From NCBI GenBank assembly GCA_963750935.1, contig CAVVSR010000009.1, positions 434,001-498,000 on the forward strand: a DNA stretch of 64,000 nt, given 5' to 3'. Positions 1 through 7,727 of the stretch are shown here, one piece after another. Numbering within the stretch: the stretch's first letter is position 1; each line of letters starts with the position of its first letter. The translations under genes and the position numbers were made by a program. Below the pieces are notes generated by a model, which was not told where the DNA came from, did no database searches, and was given only the letters and a program-made list of their open reading frames with translations. The stretch is from JACCXG01 sp963750935 (GTDB lineage Bacteria > Acidobacteriota > Vicinamibacteria > Vicinamibacterales > 2-12-FULL-66-21).

Positions 1-840
1 GCGCTGCAGATGCTCAATATCCTCGAGGGGTTCGACCTCAAGGCGCTCGGGCACAACACGGCTGCCTACATCCATCTTCTCGTCGAAGCGAAGCGCATCG
101 CGTTTGCCGATCGCGAGGCCTGGCTGGCCGACTTCGATTCCGTGGACAGGGACGTGCTCGACCGGCTGCTGTCGAAGCCGTACGCCGCGGAACGCCGGCG
201 CGAGATGAACCCGGAGCGCGCCGCGCGCGAGTACCGGCCGATGTCGCGTGCGGGAACGAAGCCCTCGCCTTCGCCCGAGCCGCCGCAGGCGCGAGGAGAC
301 ACCATCTATCTGACGGTCGCGGACAAGGACGGCAATGTCGTGTCGCTGATCCAGTCGATCTTCGAGAACTTCGGTTCCGGAATCGTCGCCGGCGACACCG
401 GCATCGTGCTGCACAATCGCGGCAGCCTGTTCAGTCTCGACAGGAATCACCCGAACGTCCTGGCTCCGGGCAAGCGGCCGTTCCATACGCTGGTACCGGC
501 GATGGTCATGCGGGAGAACCGGCCGTGGCTGTCGTTCGGCGTGATGGGTGGAGACATGCAGCCGCAGGGACACGTCCAGGTGCTGCTGAACCTGATCGAC
601 TTCGGCATGAACCTGCAGGAGGCGGGTGAAGCCGCCAGGTTCCGTCACTCCGCCGCAGGCCTGGCGCTCGAGTCAGCGATCGCCGCCGAGGCCAGATTCG
701 GACTCGATCAGCGCGGACATCGCGTCATCAGCAGCGTCGGCGCGTTCGGCGGATTCCAGGGCATCCTGTTCGATCATGCGCGTGGGGTGATGATGGGCGG
801 ATCGGATCCGCGAAAGGACGGCCTGGCGATCGGCTACTGA
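1..840 (+). CDS. Gamma-glutamyltransferase, C-terminal part (5' end outside window)
   Basis: The frame is open from base 1 and the first ATG at 10 is internal, so the gene begins upstream. The visible 279 residues match the end of the large subunit and the whole small subunit of gamma-glutamyltranspeptidase (Ntn hydrolase). The large-subunit helix reads EAKRIAFADRE. The likely autoprocessing and nucleophile threonine lies in GDTIYLTVAD near visible residue 100, followed by DKDGNVVS. Later come the FGSGIV segment and the conserved GVMGGDMQPQGHVQ. The family cleaves gamma-glutamyl bonds (glutathione and related amides), usually in the periplasm. The stop overlaps the convergent kinase stop by a few bases. 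Whether this is a true GGT or a cephalosporin-acylase-like homologue cannot be told without the N-terminus. Confidence 0.9.
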   Translation, partial: ALQMLNILEGFDLKALGHNTAAYIHLLVEAKRIAFADREAWLADFDSVDRDVLDRLLSKPYAAERRREMNPERAAREYRPMSRAGTKPSPSPEPPQARGDTIYLTVADKDGNVVSLIQSIFENFGSGIVAGDTGIVLHNRGSLFSLDRNHPNVLAPGKRPFHTLVPAMVMRENRPWLSFGVMGGDMQPQGHVQVLLNLIDFGMNLQEAGEAARFRHSAAGLALESAIAAEARFGLDQRGHRVISSVGAFGGFQGILFDHARGVMMGGSDPRKDGLAIGY

Positions 841-2613
841 AAACGCCTCGCGGCGTGGCCAGTGCGCCCTTCCAGGGCCAGGACGACGGGGCGCAGCTGC
901 GGATCTTCGACGCTCAGGATGATGGGCTCGCCGGCGGTCGTCAGGATGATCCAGTTTCGCTCGCTGCGAAAGAAACTGAGCCGCCCGAGATCCACGCGAG
1001 TGACGACTTCCTTCCCGCTCGCGTCCCGCCACCGCGGCTGCTTCGACCGCGCGATCTGCAGCCCGGTCACCGCGCCGGTCGACGTCAGCACCCGCGACGC
1101 CGTGCCGTCGGCCATGACCACTTCCCCATTCCCGATCCTGAGCAGGCCGCGTTGCTCGCGCAGGCGCTCTCCCGTCATGACCAGCATCCGGACGTTGGCG
1201 AACGCCACGACGGGCAGCGCTTCACCAGGTTGACCGGCCGCCGGCGCAGCGGCAGTCGCGCGATGATCCCTGTGGAGGGGGCGGGCTCGGCAGCGGCTTC
1301 GAGATGGACCCCGTCGGCGGCGTCGCCGGAGGCGGCGGAGGCGGCGGCGTTACCTTCACCGGCGGAACCGGCGCAGTCGGTGTGGCTCGGGGCAGGTCGG
1401 GTCCGGAACCAGCGCCGCGAGCGGTCGGCGGAGTGGTACCGCGCGACTCGACCGACGTCGTTGGCGCGCCTGCCGCAGGATTCGCTGGTGGCGGCGGCTT
1501 CTGCGCCTCGATCGCGGCGGCGCTGGACGCCGGCGTCCCCGAGTCCTGCCGCGACGACGCGTTGCGGAACGCGGCAATCGCGAGCATGACGATGCCCGCG
1601 CTCAGGACAAGGATCAGAGCGGTCAGCGCGAAGAGGTGCGTGCGCCCGAGGACGACGGTGGTGCCGGTGCGGTCCGTCGGCGGGTTCGTTCGCGGCAGCG
1701 CGACCGCGTCGGACTCGAGCAGGGATGGACGTGACGCACCGGTGCCGGTCATCGTCGTGCCCAGCATCGGCGTAGCGAGGGTCGGCAGCTCGCCGATGCT
1801 CTGCGGCACGACGGCCGAAGCAAGGGCGACGCGGAAGTCTTCAGCGCTCTGGAACCGCTGCCCGGGATCCTTGGCCAGCGCCCGATCGACGATGGCCACG
1901 CACCACGCCGGCAGATCGGGCCGCAACTCGCTCAGCGGCGTCGGGATATCCGATACCTGCTTCTGCGCCATCGCGATCGCCGTGTCGGCGAGAAACGGCA
2001 ACCGTCCAGTCAGGAGACGATAGAACACGACGCCGACCGCATAGAGGTCGGCGCGCGCGTCGATGGCCTGCCCGGTGACCTGTTCGGGCGCCATGAATGC
2101 GGGCGTCCCCATCATCAGCCCGCCAAGCGTGAAATGCTCGCTCCCGAGCACGCGCGAGATTCCGAAGTCCATCACCTTGATGGACCCGGTTTCGGTCACC
2201 ATCAGGTTGGCGGGCTTGAGGTCGCGATGAATGACCCCGGCACGATGCGCATGGGTCAGGGCGTCGAGCACCTGCATACACAGATGCGCCACCTGTGGCG
2301 GATCGAGCGGGCCGGTGCGATCCGCCAGCTGGTGCAGCGTCTCACCCCGTACGAACTCCATCACCATCATCAGCTCGTCGTCCTGACGATGGAGCTCGTA
2401 GATGGTCGCGATGCCTGGATGGTTCAGCCGCGCCAGAGTGACCGCTTCGCCGCGAAAGCGCTTCAGGACGCCGGGCTCACCGAACTCGGCATTCAGAACT
2501 TTGATGGCGACTTGCCGATCGAGGGTCTCGTCCACGGCCTTGTAGACGATGCCCATCCCGCCGCGACCGACCCGTTCGAGGACTCGGTACTTTCCGACAG
2601 TTTTGCCAACCAT
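834..2613 (-). CDS. Membrane Ser/Thr protein kinase, split by one frameshift near 1260
   Basis: PknB-type kinase starting at ATG 2613. The Gly loop is VGRGGMGIVYKA, the ATP lysine is in VAIKVL, the catalytic loop is HRDLKPAN, and DFG and FMAPEQ follow. A Pro/Ala/Thr-rich linker, one transmembrane helix near residues 327-350 and a long proline-rich segment come next. The frame beginning at 2613 stops at 1222. Just past the proline tract, a one-base shift near the CGCGCG around 1258-1262 opens a frame running to 834. That frame carries a compact C-terminal domain containing PVVAFANVRMLV and ILTTAGEPIILSVEDPQLRP. I read this as one gene with an extra base, because the second frame is open well upstream of its first start codon (GTG 1208) and has no ribosome-binding site. 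The sensory role of the C-terminal domain is unknown. Confidence 0.8.
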
Positions 2614-2715
2614 GGTGTGCGACCCGGGGAGGCCAGTCTAGGGGGCGGCCCTCGGGCAAGTCAAATCAGGTGCGAACGCGCTGGAGGACCGCTTTCCGGG
2701 CTCGGACGCGCCGTG

Positions 2716-3714
2716 CTAGAGCCGGAAGCCGTCGCCGAACGGATCGCGTTCGTCGATGAGAAAGGTGTGCTCGCCCGTGATGTAGGCTTCACCCTCTATC
2801 TCGGGGACGATTGCGGGAAGCTCACCAACCATCGCCTCTCCGGCGATTCGCCCGCGGAACAGGCTGCCGATGATGCTTTCGTGCGTGAACGTCTGCTCGG
2901 GGCCGAGCAATCCCATCGCGGCGAGCACCGCCATGACGGCACACGTGCCGGTGCCGCAGGGGGATCGGTCGACCTCCGCCTCCGCAAAGATAGTGACGTT
3001 GCGCAGGTCCGCGTTTCCGGCCGCCGGTCCGGTGAAGATCGTGCCGTAAATCCCGTGCAGGCCGGGCTCGAGCGGATGCGCCACCACGACCTTCGACTCG
3101 ACCGCGTGCTTGATCGCCATGCCGACCCGGCGCAAATCGTCGAGCCGGGCGCCGAGGATCGGTATGCCCGCGGCCTCGCTGTCGACGATCGCGTAGAACG
3201 CCCCGCCGAAGGCGACGTCGGCTCGGACCTCCCGGCCGTTGACGTTCAACGGCACCGCTGGATGCAGCACGAACGACGGCACGTTCTGGAAGCTGACGCT
3301 CGTCACCCGGGGCCTGCTCGAGCCGCGGTCGAACCGGGCGCGCGCGAGGATCGGGCCGGCGGGAGAATCGAGGACGAGCTCGTCGGGAAGCCGCGGCGTC
3401 AGCAGCTGCCGCTCGAACACCAGTGTGGTGACGGCGATGATCCCGTGGCCGCACATCGTGCTGTAGCCCTCGTTGTGCATGAACAGCACGCCGGCATCCG
3501 AGCCGGGCCGTTCGGGCGCCGTCAGCAGCGCCCCGTACATGTCGGCGTGACCGCGCGGCTCGAGCATGATGGCGGTGCGAAGGTGATCGTGATGCTCGCG
3601 CAGCCACTCGCGCCGCTCGAGCATCGTCTGCCCTTCTGGTTCGGGGAAGCCTTCAAGGACGAGACGGAGCGGCTCGCCAGCCGTATGGGCGTCGAGGGTT
3701 CGGATCGCGATCAT
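2716..3714 (-). CDS. Proline racemase / 4-hydroxyproline 2-epimerase family protein
   Basis: 332 residues, the normal family length. Both catalytic cysteines are visible: the first in STMCGHGIIA and the second in RSPCGTGTCA. Presence of the second Cys (a Thr in trans-3-hydroxy-L-proline dehydratases) argues for racemase or epimerase chemistry by a two-base mechanism. The start DAHTAGEPLRLV is typical. The gene is divergent from an ornithine cyclodeaminase-like gene with only 38 bp between them, a common pairing in hydroxyproline or D-amino-acid catabolism. A TACAAT -10 box on the minus strand (3733-3738) lies 18 nt before the ATG. Proline versus 4-hydroxyproline specificity cannot be decided from the motifs seen. 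Confidence 0.88.
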   Translation of the reverse strand: MIAIRTLDAHTAGEPLRLVLEGFPEPEGQTMLERREWLREHHDHLRTAIMLEPRGHADMYGALLTAPERPGSDAGVLFMHNEGYSTMCGHGIIAVTTLVFERQLLTPRLPDELVLDSPAGPILARARFDRGSSRPRVTSVSFQNVPSFVLHPAVPLNVNGREVRADVAFGGAFYAIVDSEAAGIPILGARLDDLRRVGMAIKHAVESKVVVAHPLEPGLHGIYGTIFTGPAAGNADLRNVTIFAEAEVDRSPCGTGTCAVMAVLAAMGLLGPEQTFTHESIIGSLFRGRIAGEAMVGELPAIVPEIEGEAYITGEHTFLIDERDPFGDGFRL

Positions 3715-3752
3715 GCTTCGGATGCCGCCGCGATTGTAAGCTGTGTCGCGAC

Positions 3753-4733
3753 ATGCCCATCGTCCTGACGGAAGACGACGTTCGCCGCGTGCTCTCGATG
3801 CCCGACCTGATCGCGGCGATGAAAGCGGCGCTGATCCAGTTCTCGACGGGCGGAGCCCAACAGCCGCTGCGTACCGTGCTGGAAGTCGGCAGCCACAAAT
3901 CGTTCTTCGGCATCATGCCGGCCGTGCTGAACGAGCCGGCCGCGGTCGGGACGAAGCTCGTGACGGTTTTCGCGACGAACCGTGACCTCGGCCTGCCGAC
4001 CCATCTCGCGACGATCCTCCTGCTGGATCCGTCTTCGGGTGCGCTGCTCGCGGTCCTTGATGGGCGGTATATCACCGAGGCACGAACCGCTGCGGTGTCC
4101 GCGCTCTCGGTCGATCTCCTCGCCCGACCCGTCGCGAGGTCGCTGGCGATCCTCGGCAGCGGCGTGCAGGCGCGCAGTCATCTCGACGCCATCGGGTGCG
4201 TGCGACCGCTCGAGCGCGTGAGCGTGTGGAGCCCGACGGAGGCGCGCCGGCACGCGTTCGTCGAGGAGGCGCAGCAACACGTCAAGGCGGTGGTGGTGGC
4301 TGCCGACTCGGCGCGGGCCGCCGTCGCCGACGCCGACATCATCGTGCTCGCGACCGCGTCGACGACGCCGGTGTTGCTGCACGAGTGGGTGGCACCGGGC
4401 ACGCACATCTGCGCGGTCGGTGCCTGCCGGCCGACCCACCGCGAAATGGACTCCGCTCTGGTCGCACAGGCACGCACCTTCGTCGACTCACGCCAGGGGG
4501 CATTCGCCGAGGCGGGCGATATCGTCCTCGCGATCGAAGACGGCAGCATCACGCGGGAGCACGTCGCGGGAGAGCTGGGGGAATTGGCGGCTGGTCTGAT
4601 ACCAGGACGGCAGGACGATGGTCAGCTGACCCTGTTCAAGTCACTCGGCATGGCTGTCGAGGACGTCGCGGCCGCGCACCTGGCCTTCCTCCGGGCGTCG
4701 GCGCGCGGCCTTGGAACCCACCTGGCGACCTAG
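3753..4733 (+). CDS. Ornithine cyclodeaminase / mu-crystallin family protein
   Basis: 326 residues with the whole family fold. An N-terminal substrate domain (MPIVLTEDDVRRVLSM) is followed by the characteristic GTKLVTVF and DGRYITEARTAA segments. The Rossmann motif GSGVQARSHLDAI sits near residue 135. Members are ornithine cyclodeaminases, alanine dehydrogenases or delta1-pyrroline-2-carboxylate reductases. The divergent neighbour is a hydroxyproline epimerase-like gene, so reduction of a cyclic imine (pyrroline-2-carboxylate or similar) is the likeliest job; that is inference from context. Its stop codon overlaps the stop of the convergent gene in the four bases CTAG at 4730-4733. Confidence 0.87.
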   Translation: MPIVLTEDDVRRVLSMPDLIAAMKAALIQFSTGGAQQPLRTVLEVGSHKSFFGIMPAVLNEPAAVGTKLVTVFATNRDLGLPTHLATILLLDPSSGALLAVLDGRYITEARTAAVSALSVDLLARPVARSLAILGSGVQARSHLDAIGCVRPLERVSVWSPTEARRHAFVEEAQQHVKAVVVAADSARAAVADADIIVLATASTTPVLLHEWVAPGTHICAVGACRPTHREMDSALVAQARTFVDSRQGAFAEAGDIVLAIEDGSITREHVAGELGELAAGLIPGRQDDGQLTLFKSLGMAVEDVAAAHLAFLRASARGLGTHLAT

Positions 4734-5044
4734 GCTTTCTTGCGCCGCTCGGCCCAGCGCTTCTTCATCATGTCGGAAATCCGCTTGCGGGCTTCCGGCG
4801 ACATGCGGCGTCGCCGACGCTTGCGGCCGCCTTCAGCCTCGTCGCCAGCGGCCGTCGCTCTGGCTTTGACCGACGCCTTGCTGCCGATGCGCTCGCGCAG
4901 CCTGGTCGCTTGTGCTGTCAACGTCGCCAGTCGATCGCGCGTCTGAGCAATCTCCCGCTCGAGGCCGCCAAGCGCCCAGCCAATCATCTCGGCCGACTTC
5001 ATCAGCACGTCATCGGTCGTCTTTCTCGGTCGCCCACGGGGCAT
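4730..5044 (-). CDS. Small basic AT-hook-like protein
   Basis: 104 residues. ATG 5044 is chosen because AGGAGG lies 7 nt upstream; the longer frame to 5107 has no such site and would cross the neighbour's promoter. The N-terminus MPRGRPRKTTDD is an AT-hook-type GRP core. A central helical or coiled-coil part (EREIAQTRDRLATLTAQ) follows, then a strongly basic C-terminus with GGRKRRRRRMSPEARKR and MKKRWAERRKK. The composition suggests a DNA-binding, perhaps nucleoid-associated or regulatory protein. I do not recognise a named family. The gene is divergent from the TPR gene, and the 61-bp gap holds a perfect 15-bp inverted repeat. Confidence 0.75.
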   Translation of the reverse strand: MPRGRPRKTTDDVLMKSAEMIGWALGGLEREIAQTRDRLATLTAQATRLRERIGSKASVKARATAAGDEAEGGRKRRRRRMSPEARKRISDMMKKRWAERRKKA

Positions 5045-5072
5045 GCATATCCTCCTGATAATTGCGAATAAA

Positions 5073-5087
5073 TCAGCGCAGCGCTGA
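5073..5087. promoter_or_regulatory. Perfect inverted repeat in divergent intergenic region
   Basis: TCAGCGC-A-GCGCTGA is a 7+1+7 perfect palindrome between the starts at 5044 (minus) and 5106 (plus), directly upstream of the plus-strand -10 box. It could be an operator shared by the two genes. The link to a regulator is inference. Confidence 0.4.
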
Positions 5088-5092
5088 AGGGC

Positions 5093-5098
5093 TATCAT
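5093..5098 (+). promoter_or_regulatory. -10 box TATCAT, seven bases before ATG 5106
   Basis: The spacing places the expected transcription start at or next to the ATG, so the TPR gene may be leaderless. No convincing -35 is seen. Confidence 0.45.
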
Positions 5099-5105
5099 AG
5101 TCCTC

Positions 5106-6311
5106 ATGCTGGCGCGCCGGCCAATGTATACGGCGATTCTGACAGCCTTCTTTTGCGCCCTTTCCTTCGATGTTTCGGCGCAGACTTCGGGCTCCGCAGC
5201 GCTTCGCCAGCAGGCCTTCGACCTCGCCTACAACCTGGATCACGACCAGGCTATCGCCCTCCTTCGCAAGGCTATCGAGCTGGATCCCAACGACCCGTCG
5301 AACCATCGTGCCCTGGCGTCGATCCTGTGGCTGAACATGCTGTTCCAGCGCGGCGCGGTCACCGTCGATCACTATCTCGGCTCGTTCAGCCGGACCCAGG
5401 TCGAACTGAGTAAGCCGCCGGCCGAGCTCGACGCGGAGTTCAGGAAACATGTCGAGCGCGCGGTTCACCTCGCGGAGGCGCGGGCGGCAGCGGCGCCGCG
5501 CGATCCGCAGGCGCGCTACGACCTGGGGGCGGCGGTCGGCCTGCAGGCGTCACATATAGCAACGGTCCAGGGAAAGATGTTTGCGGGATTCAAGGCGGCC
5601 CAGCGCGCATACGACGAGCACGAGCGCGTGCTGGAGCTCGACGCCTCGCGCAAGGACGCCGGGCTCGTCGTCGGCACCTACCGCTACATCGTCTCGACGC
5701 TTTCGCTTCCGCTTCGAATGATGGCGTATGTGGTCGGGTTCGGCGGCGGGAAGGAAAGGGGCCTGCAGATCCTGCAGGAAACCGCGGCGTCCGGCGGCGA
5801 ATCCAGGACCGATGCGATGTTCGCGCTGGTCCTGATGTACAACCGCGAACGACGCTACGACGAGGCGCTGAAGGTTCTCGCGGAACTGCGGAAAATGTAT
5901 CCGCGTAACCGTCTAGTGGTTCTCGAAGCCGGCTCGACCGCGTTGCGGGCCGGGCGGGCCGCGGACGCCGAGGCGCTGTTGACCGGGGGCTTGAACATGC
6001 TGGCAAAGGACAGGCGCGCGCGGATGCCCGGCGAAGAAAACCTGTGGCGATACAAGCGCGGCGCCGCCCTGCTGGCCCTGAATCAGGTCGCGCCCGCTCG
6101 CGCCGACCTGACCGCCGCGGTCGGCCCGGAAGCTCAGGCCTGGGTCAGCGGGCGCGCGCATACGCAACTTGCCACTCTCGCCATGAAGACTCAGGATTTC
6201 GCGGCCGCGCGAAGCCATGCGGAGCGTGCCGAAGCGTTGTGCCAGCAGGGCAGCGATCCGGCGTGCGTCGCCGAGGCTCGCAGTCTCGCCAGGAGTCTCC
6301 GTGGCCGTTAG
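5106..6311 (+). CDS. Secreted TPR-repeat protein
   Basis: 401 residues. An N-terminal signal peptide (ILTAFFCALSFDVSAQ) is followed by TPR-like helices throughout, such as AIALLRKAIELDPNDPSNH near residue 55, AQRAYDEHERVLELDASRK near residue 160 and RRYDEALKVLAELRKMYP near residue 255. There is no catalytic motif, so a periplasmic scaffold or interaction role is likely. Start choice: ATG 5106 sits seven bases after a TATCAT box, while ATG 5124 is a possible alternative. Its 3' end overlaps the next gene by 11 bases, indicating translational coupling. Confidence 0.8.
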   Translation: MLARRPMYTAILTAFFCALSFDVSAQTSGSAALRQQAFDLAYNLDHDQAIALLRKAIELDPNDPSNHRALASILWLNMLFQRGAVTVDHYLGSFSRTQVELSKPPAELDAEFRKHVERAVHLAEARAAAAPRDPQARYDLGAAVGLQASHIATVQGKMFAGFKAAQRAYDEHERVLELDASRKDAGLVVGTYRYIVSTLSLPLRMMAYVVGFGGGKERGLQILQETAASGGESRTDAMFALVLMYNRERRYDEALKVLAELRKMYPRNRLVVLEAGSTALRAGRAADAEALLTGGLNMLAKDRRARMPGEENLWRYKRGAALLALNQVAPARADLTAAVGPEAQAWVSGRAHTQLATLAMKTQDFAAARSHAERAEALCQQGSDPACVAEARSLARSLRGR

Positions 6312-6804
6312 GATCAGGACGTGGGTCTGGATCGTCGTCTCGATCGCCGTCGTCTGCGTGCTGGGACTCGTCGCGATTGCGGGAGTCGGCTTCTATTTCG
6401 TGACGAAGCACATCCAGACGACCGAAGCGACGCCAGCGACGGCGGCCCAACAGTTCGACGCGGTCAAGGCAGGGTTCGCGGGGCAGAAACCACTCGTCGA
6501 GCTCGATAGCCACGGCGAGTTCGTGCGAGCGAACACCGACCGCCCCATCCCTGCCCGGACGACAACCCCCGAACAGCTCCATCTGCTCGCCTTCGATCCG
6601 TCGGAAGGCCGGGTCGTACGCTTCCGGCTGCCCTTCTGGGTGCTGAAGATGAAGATGGGCGACACCACCATCGATCTGAACGGCAACAGGCTGGACCTCG
6701 AGGATCTCAGGTTGAGCGTGGAAGACCTCGAGCGGTACGGTCCCGCGTTGATCGTCGACCACAAAGGGTCCGACGGCACCCGCGTGCTGGTCTGGTCGCG
6801 CTAG
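6301..6804 (+). CDS. Single-pass membrane protein of unknown function
   Basis: 167 residues from GTG 6301, which has AGGAG a few bases upstream and overlaps the stop of the TPR gene. One N-terminal transmembrane helix (WIVVSIAVVCVLGLVAIAG) is followed by a periplasmic domain of about 130 residues with no motif I recognise. That domain includes KPLVELDSHGEF and RLPFWVLKMKMGD. The tight overlap with the upstream TPR gene suggests the two proteins work together at the membrane. A longer reading from ATG 6217 would lie inside the TPR gene and is not supported. Confidence 0.7.
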   Translation: MAVRIRTWVWIVVSIAVVCVLGLVAIAGVGFYFVTKHIQTTEATPATAAQQFDAVKAGFAGQKPLVELDSHGEFVRANTDRPIPARTTTPEQLHLLAFDPSEGRVVRFRLPFWVLKMKMGDTTIDLNGNRLDLEDLRLSVEDLERYGPALIVDHKGSDGTRVLVWSR

Positions 6805-6949
6805 TCTCCCGCCTGGCGCCGTCCTGCGCGGTGCACACCGCTTGTCCTCTGCGCGCGACGTACCTTCGGACCACGCGCAAAAACCTCTCGAAAATCGCCC
6901 ATTCCGGCAGGACTGTTTCTTGCCCCACCTCACGCCAGAGGTGAACACC

Positions 6950-7657
6950 ATGGCGCTCAAACACGTTGCCGCATCGCTGACTGTTGCCGTTCTGCTGGCT
7001 GCCCCCGCGTCTTCGCTGGCGCAGGGCGAGCGGCGGAGCGTCACGGATCAGTCGACGGCGCGGGCTCGATATACGGACTCCGCTCCGGTCTCCTACTACG
7101 ACATCCGTCGGATGGCCTACGACCAGGGCTATCGCGAAGGCGTCAAGGAAGGCGAGAACGACGGCCGCCGCGGCGATCGGTTCGGTTTCCAGGACGAGCG
7201 GGAGTTCCAGCGTGCCGATCGCGGCTATCACCGCGAATACGGTGACCGCGACCGCTACCGTCAGATGTTCCGTGATGGCTATACCACCGGGTATTCGGAT
7301 GGCTACTCACGCTACTCACGTTACGCAAATAACAACGGTCGCCCCGGGCAGTACGGTCCTTACGCGCAGCAGGGCGGATACGGCAGCTGGGGTGGAACCA
7401 ACGGCCGCTATCCTGGCACCACCGGCTACTACTACTCGCCGGCGTCAGACAACGGCGCGCGCGACGGTTACGAGAAGGGCCAGGAAGATGCCCGGAAGAA
7501 CCGCTCGTTCGATCCCCTCCGCCACTCGTGGTACCGCTCGGGCGATCACGACTACGAGGGACGGTACGGCTCGCAAGATCAGTACAAGAATGTCTACCGT
7601 CAGAGCTTCCAGCGCGGCTACGAGCGCGGATATCAGGAAGGGCGCTATCGCTGGTAA
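6950..7657 (+). CDS. Secreted Tyr/Gly/Arg-rich protein with YxxGYxxG-type repeats
   Basis: 235 residues from ATG 6950; longer readings upstream lack a signal-peptide start. A signal peptide ending near ASSLAQ is followed by low-complexity sequence rich in Tyr, Gly, Arg and Asp. A recurring motif is visible as YDQGYREGVKEGENDGRRGD, FRDGYTTGYSDGY, ARDGYEKGQEDARK and FQRGYERGYQEGRYRW. The motif spaces aromatic and Gly/acidic-basic residues every 4 positions. No enzyme motif is present. It may be a structural, cell-surface or RNA/metal-binding protein; I do not recognise a function. Confidence 0.65.
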   Translation: MALKHVAASLTVAVLLAAPASSLAQGERRSVTDQSTARARYTDSAPVSYYDIRRMAYDQGYREGVKEGENDGRRGDRFGFQDEREFQRADRGYHREYGDRDRYRQMFRDGYTTGYSDGYSRYSRYANNNGRPGQYGPYAQQGGYGSWGGTNGRYPGTTGYYYSPASDNGARDGYEKGQEDARKNRSFDPLRHSWYRSGDHDYEGRYGSQDQYKNVYRQSFQRGYERGYQEGRYRW

Positions 7658-7696
7658 TGCCGTGCGTCGCCTGAAACGGGCGGGGCGACGAGAATG

Positions 7697-7727
7697 GAAA
7701 CAGGGACGGCCTGCGCGTCCCTGTTTC
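7697..7727. terminator. Bidirectional hairpin between convergent genes
   Basis: A perfect 12-bp stem (GAAACAGGGACG / CGTCCCTGTTTC) with a 7-base loop. It separates the plus-strand secreted protein from the minus-strand MscS gene, and the MscS stop codon lies at the edge of one arm. It has no long U tract on the plus side, so it may act as an mRNA 3' end structure as well as a terminator. Confidence 0.6.

Noticed and set aside
2134..3768. Long plus-strand frame (544 codons) opposite the kinase and racemase
   Set aside because: It is antisense to two genes with complete catalytic motifs and its own sequence is Arg/His/Asp-rich without any domain; typical high-GC shadow.
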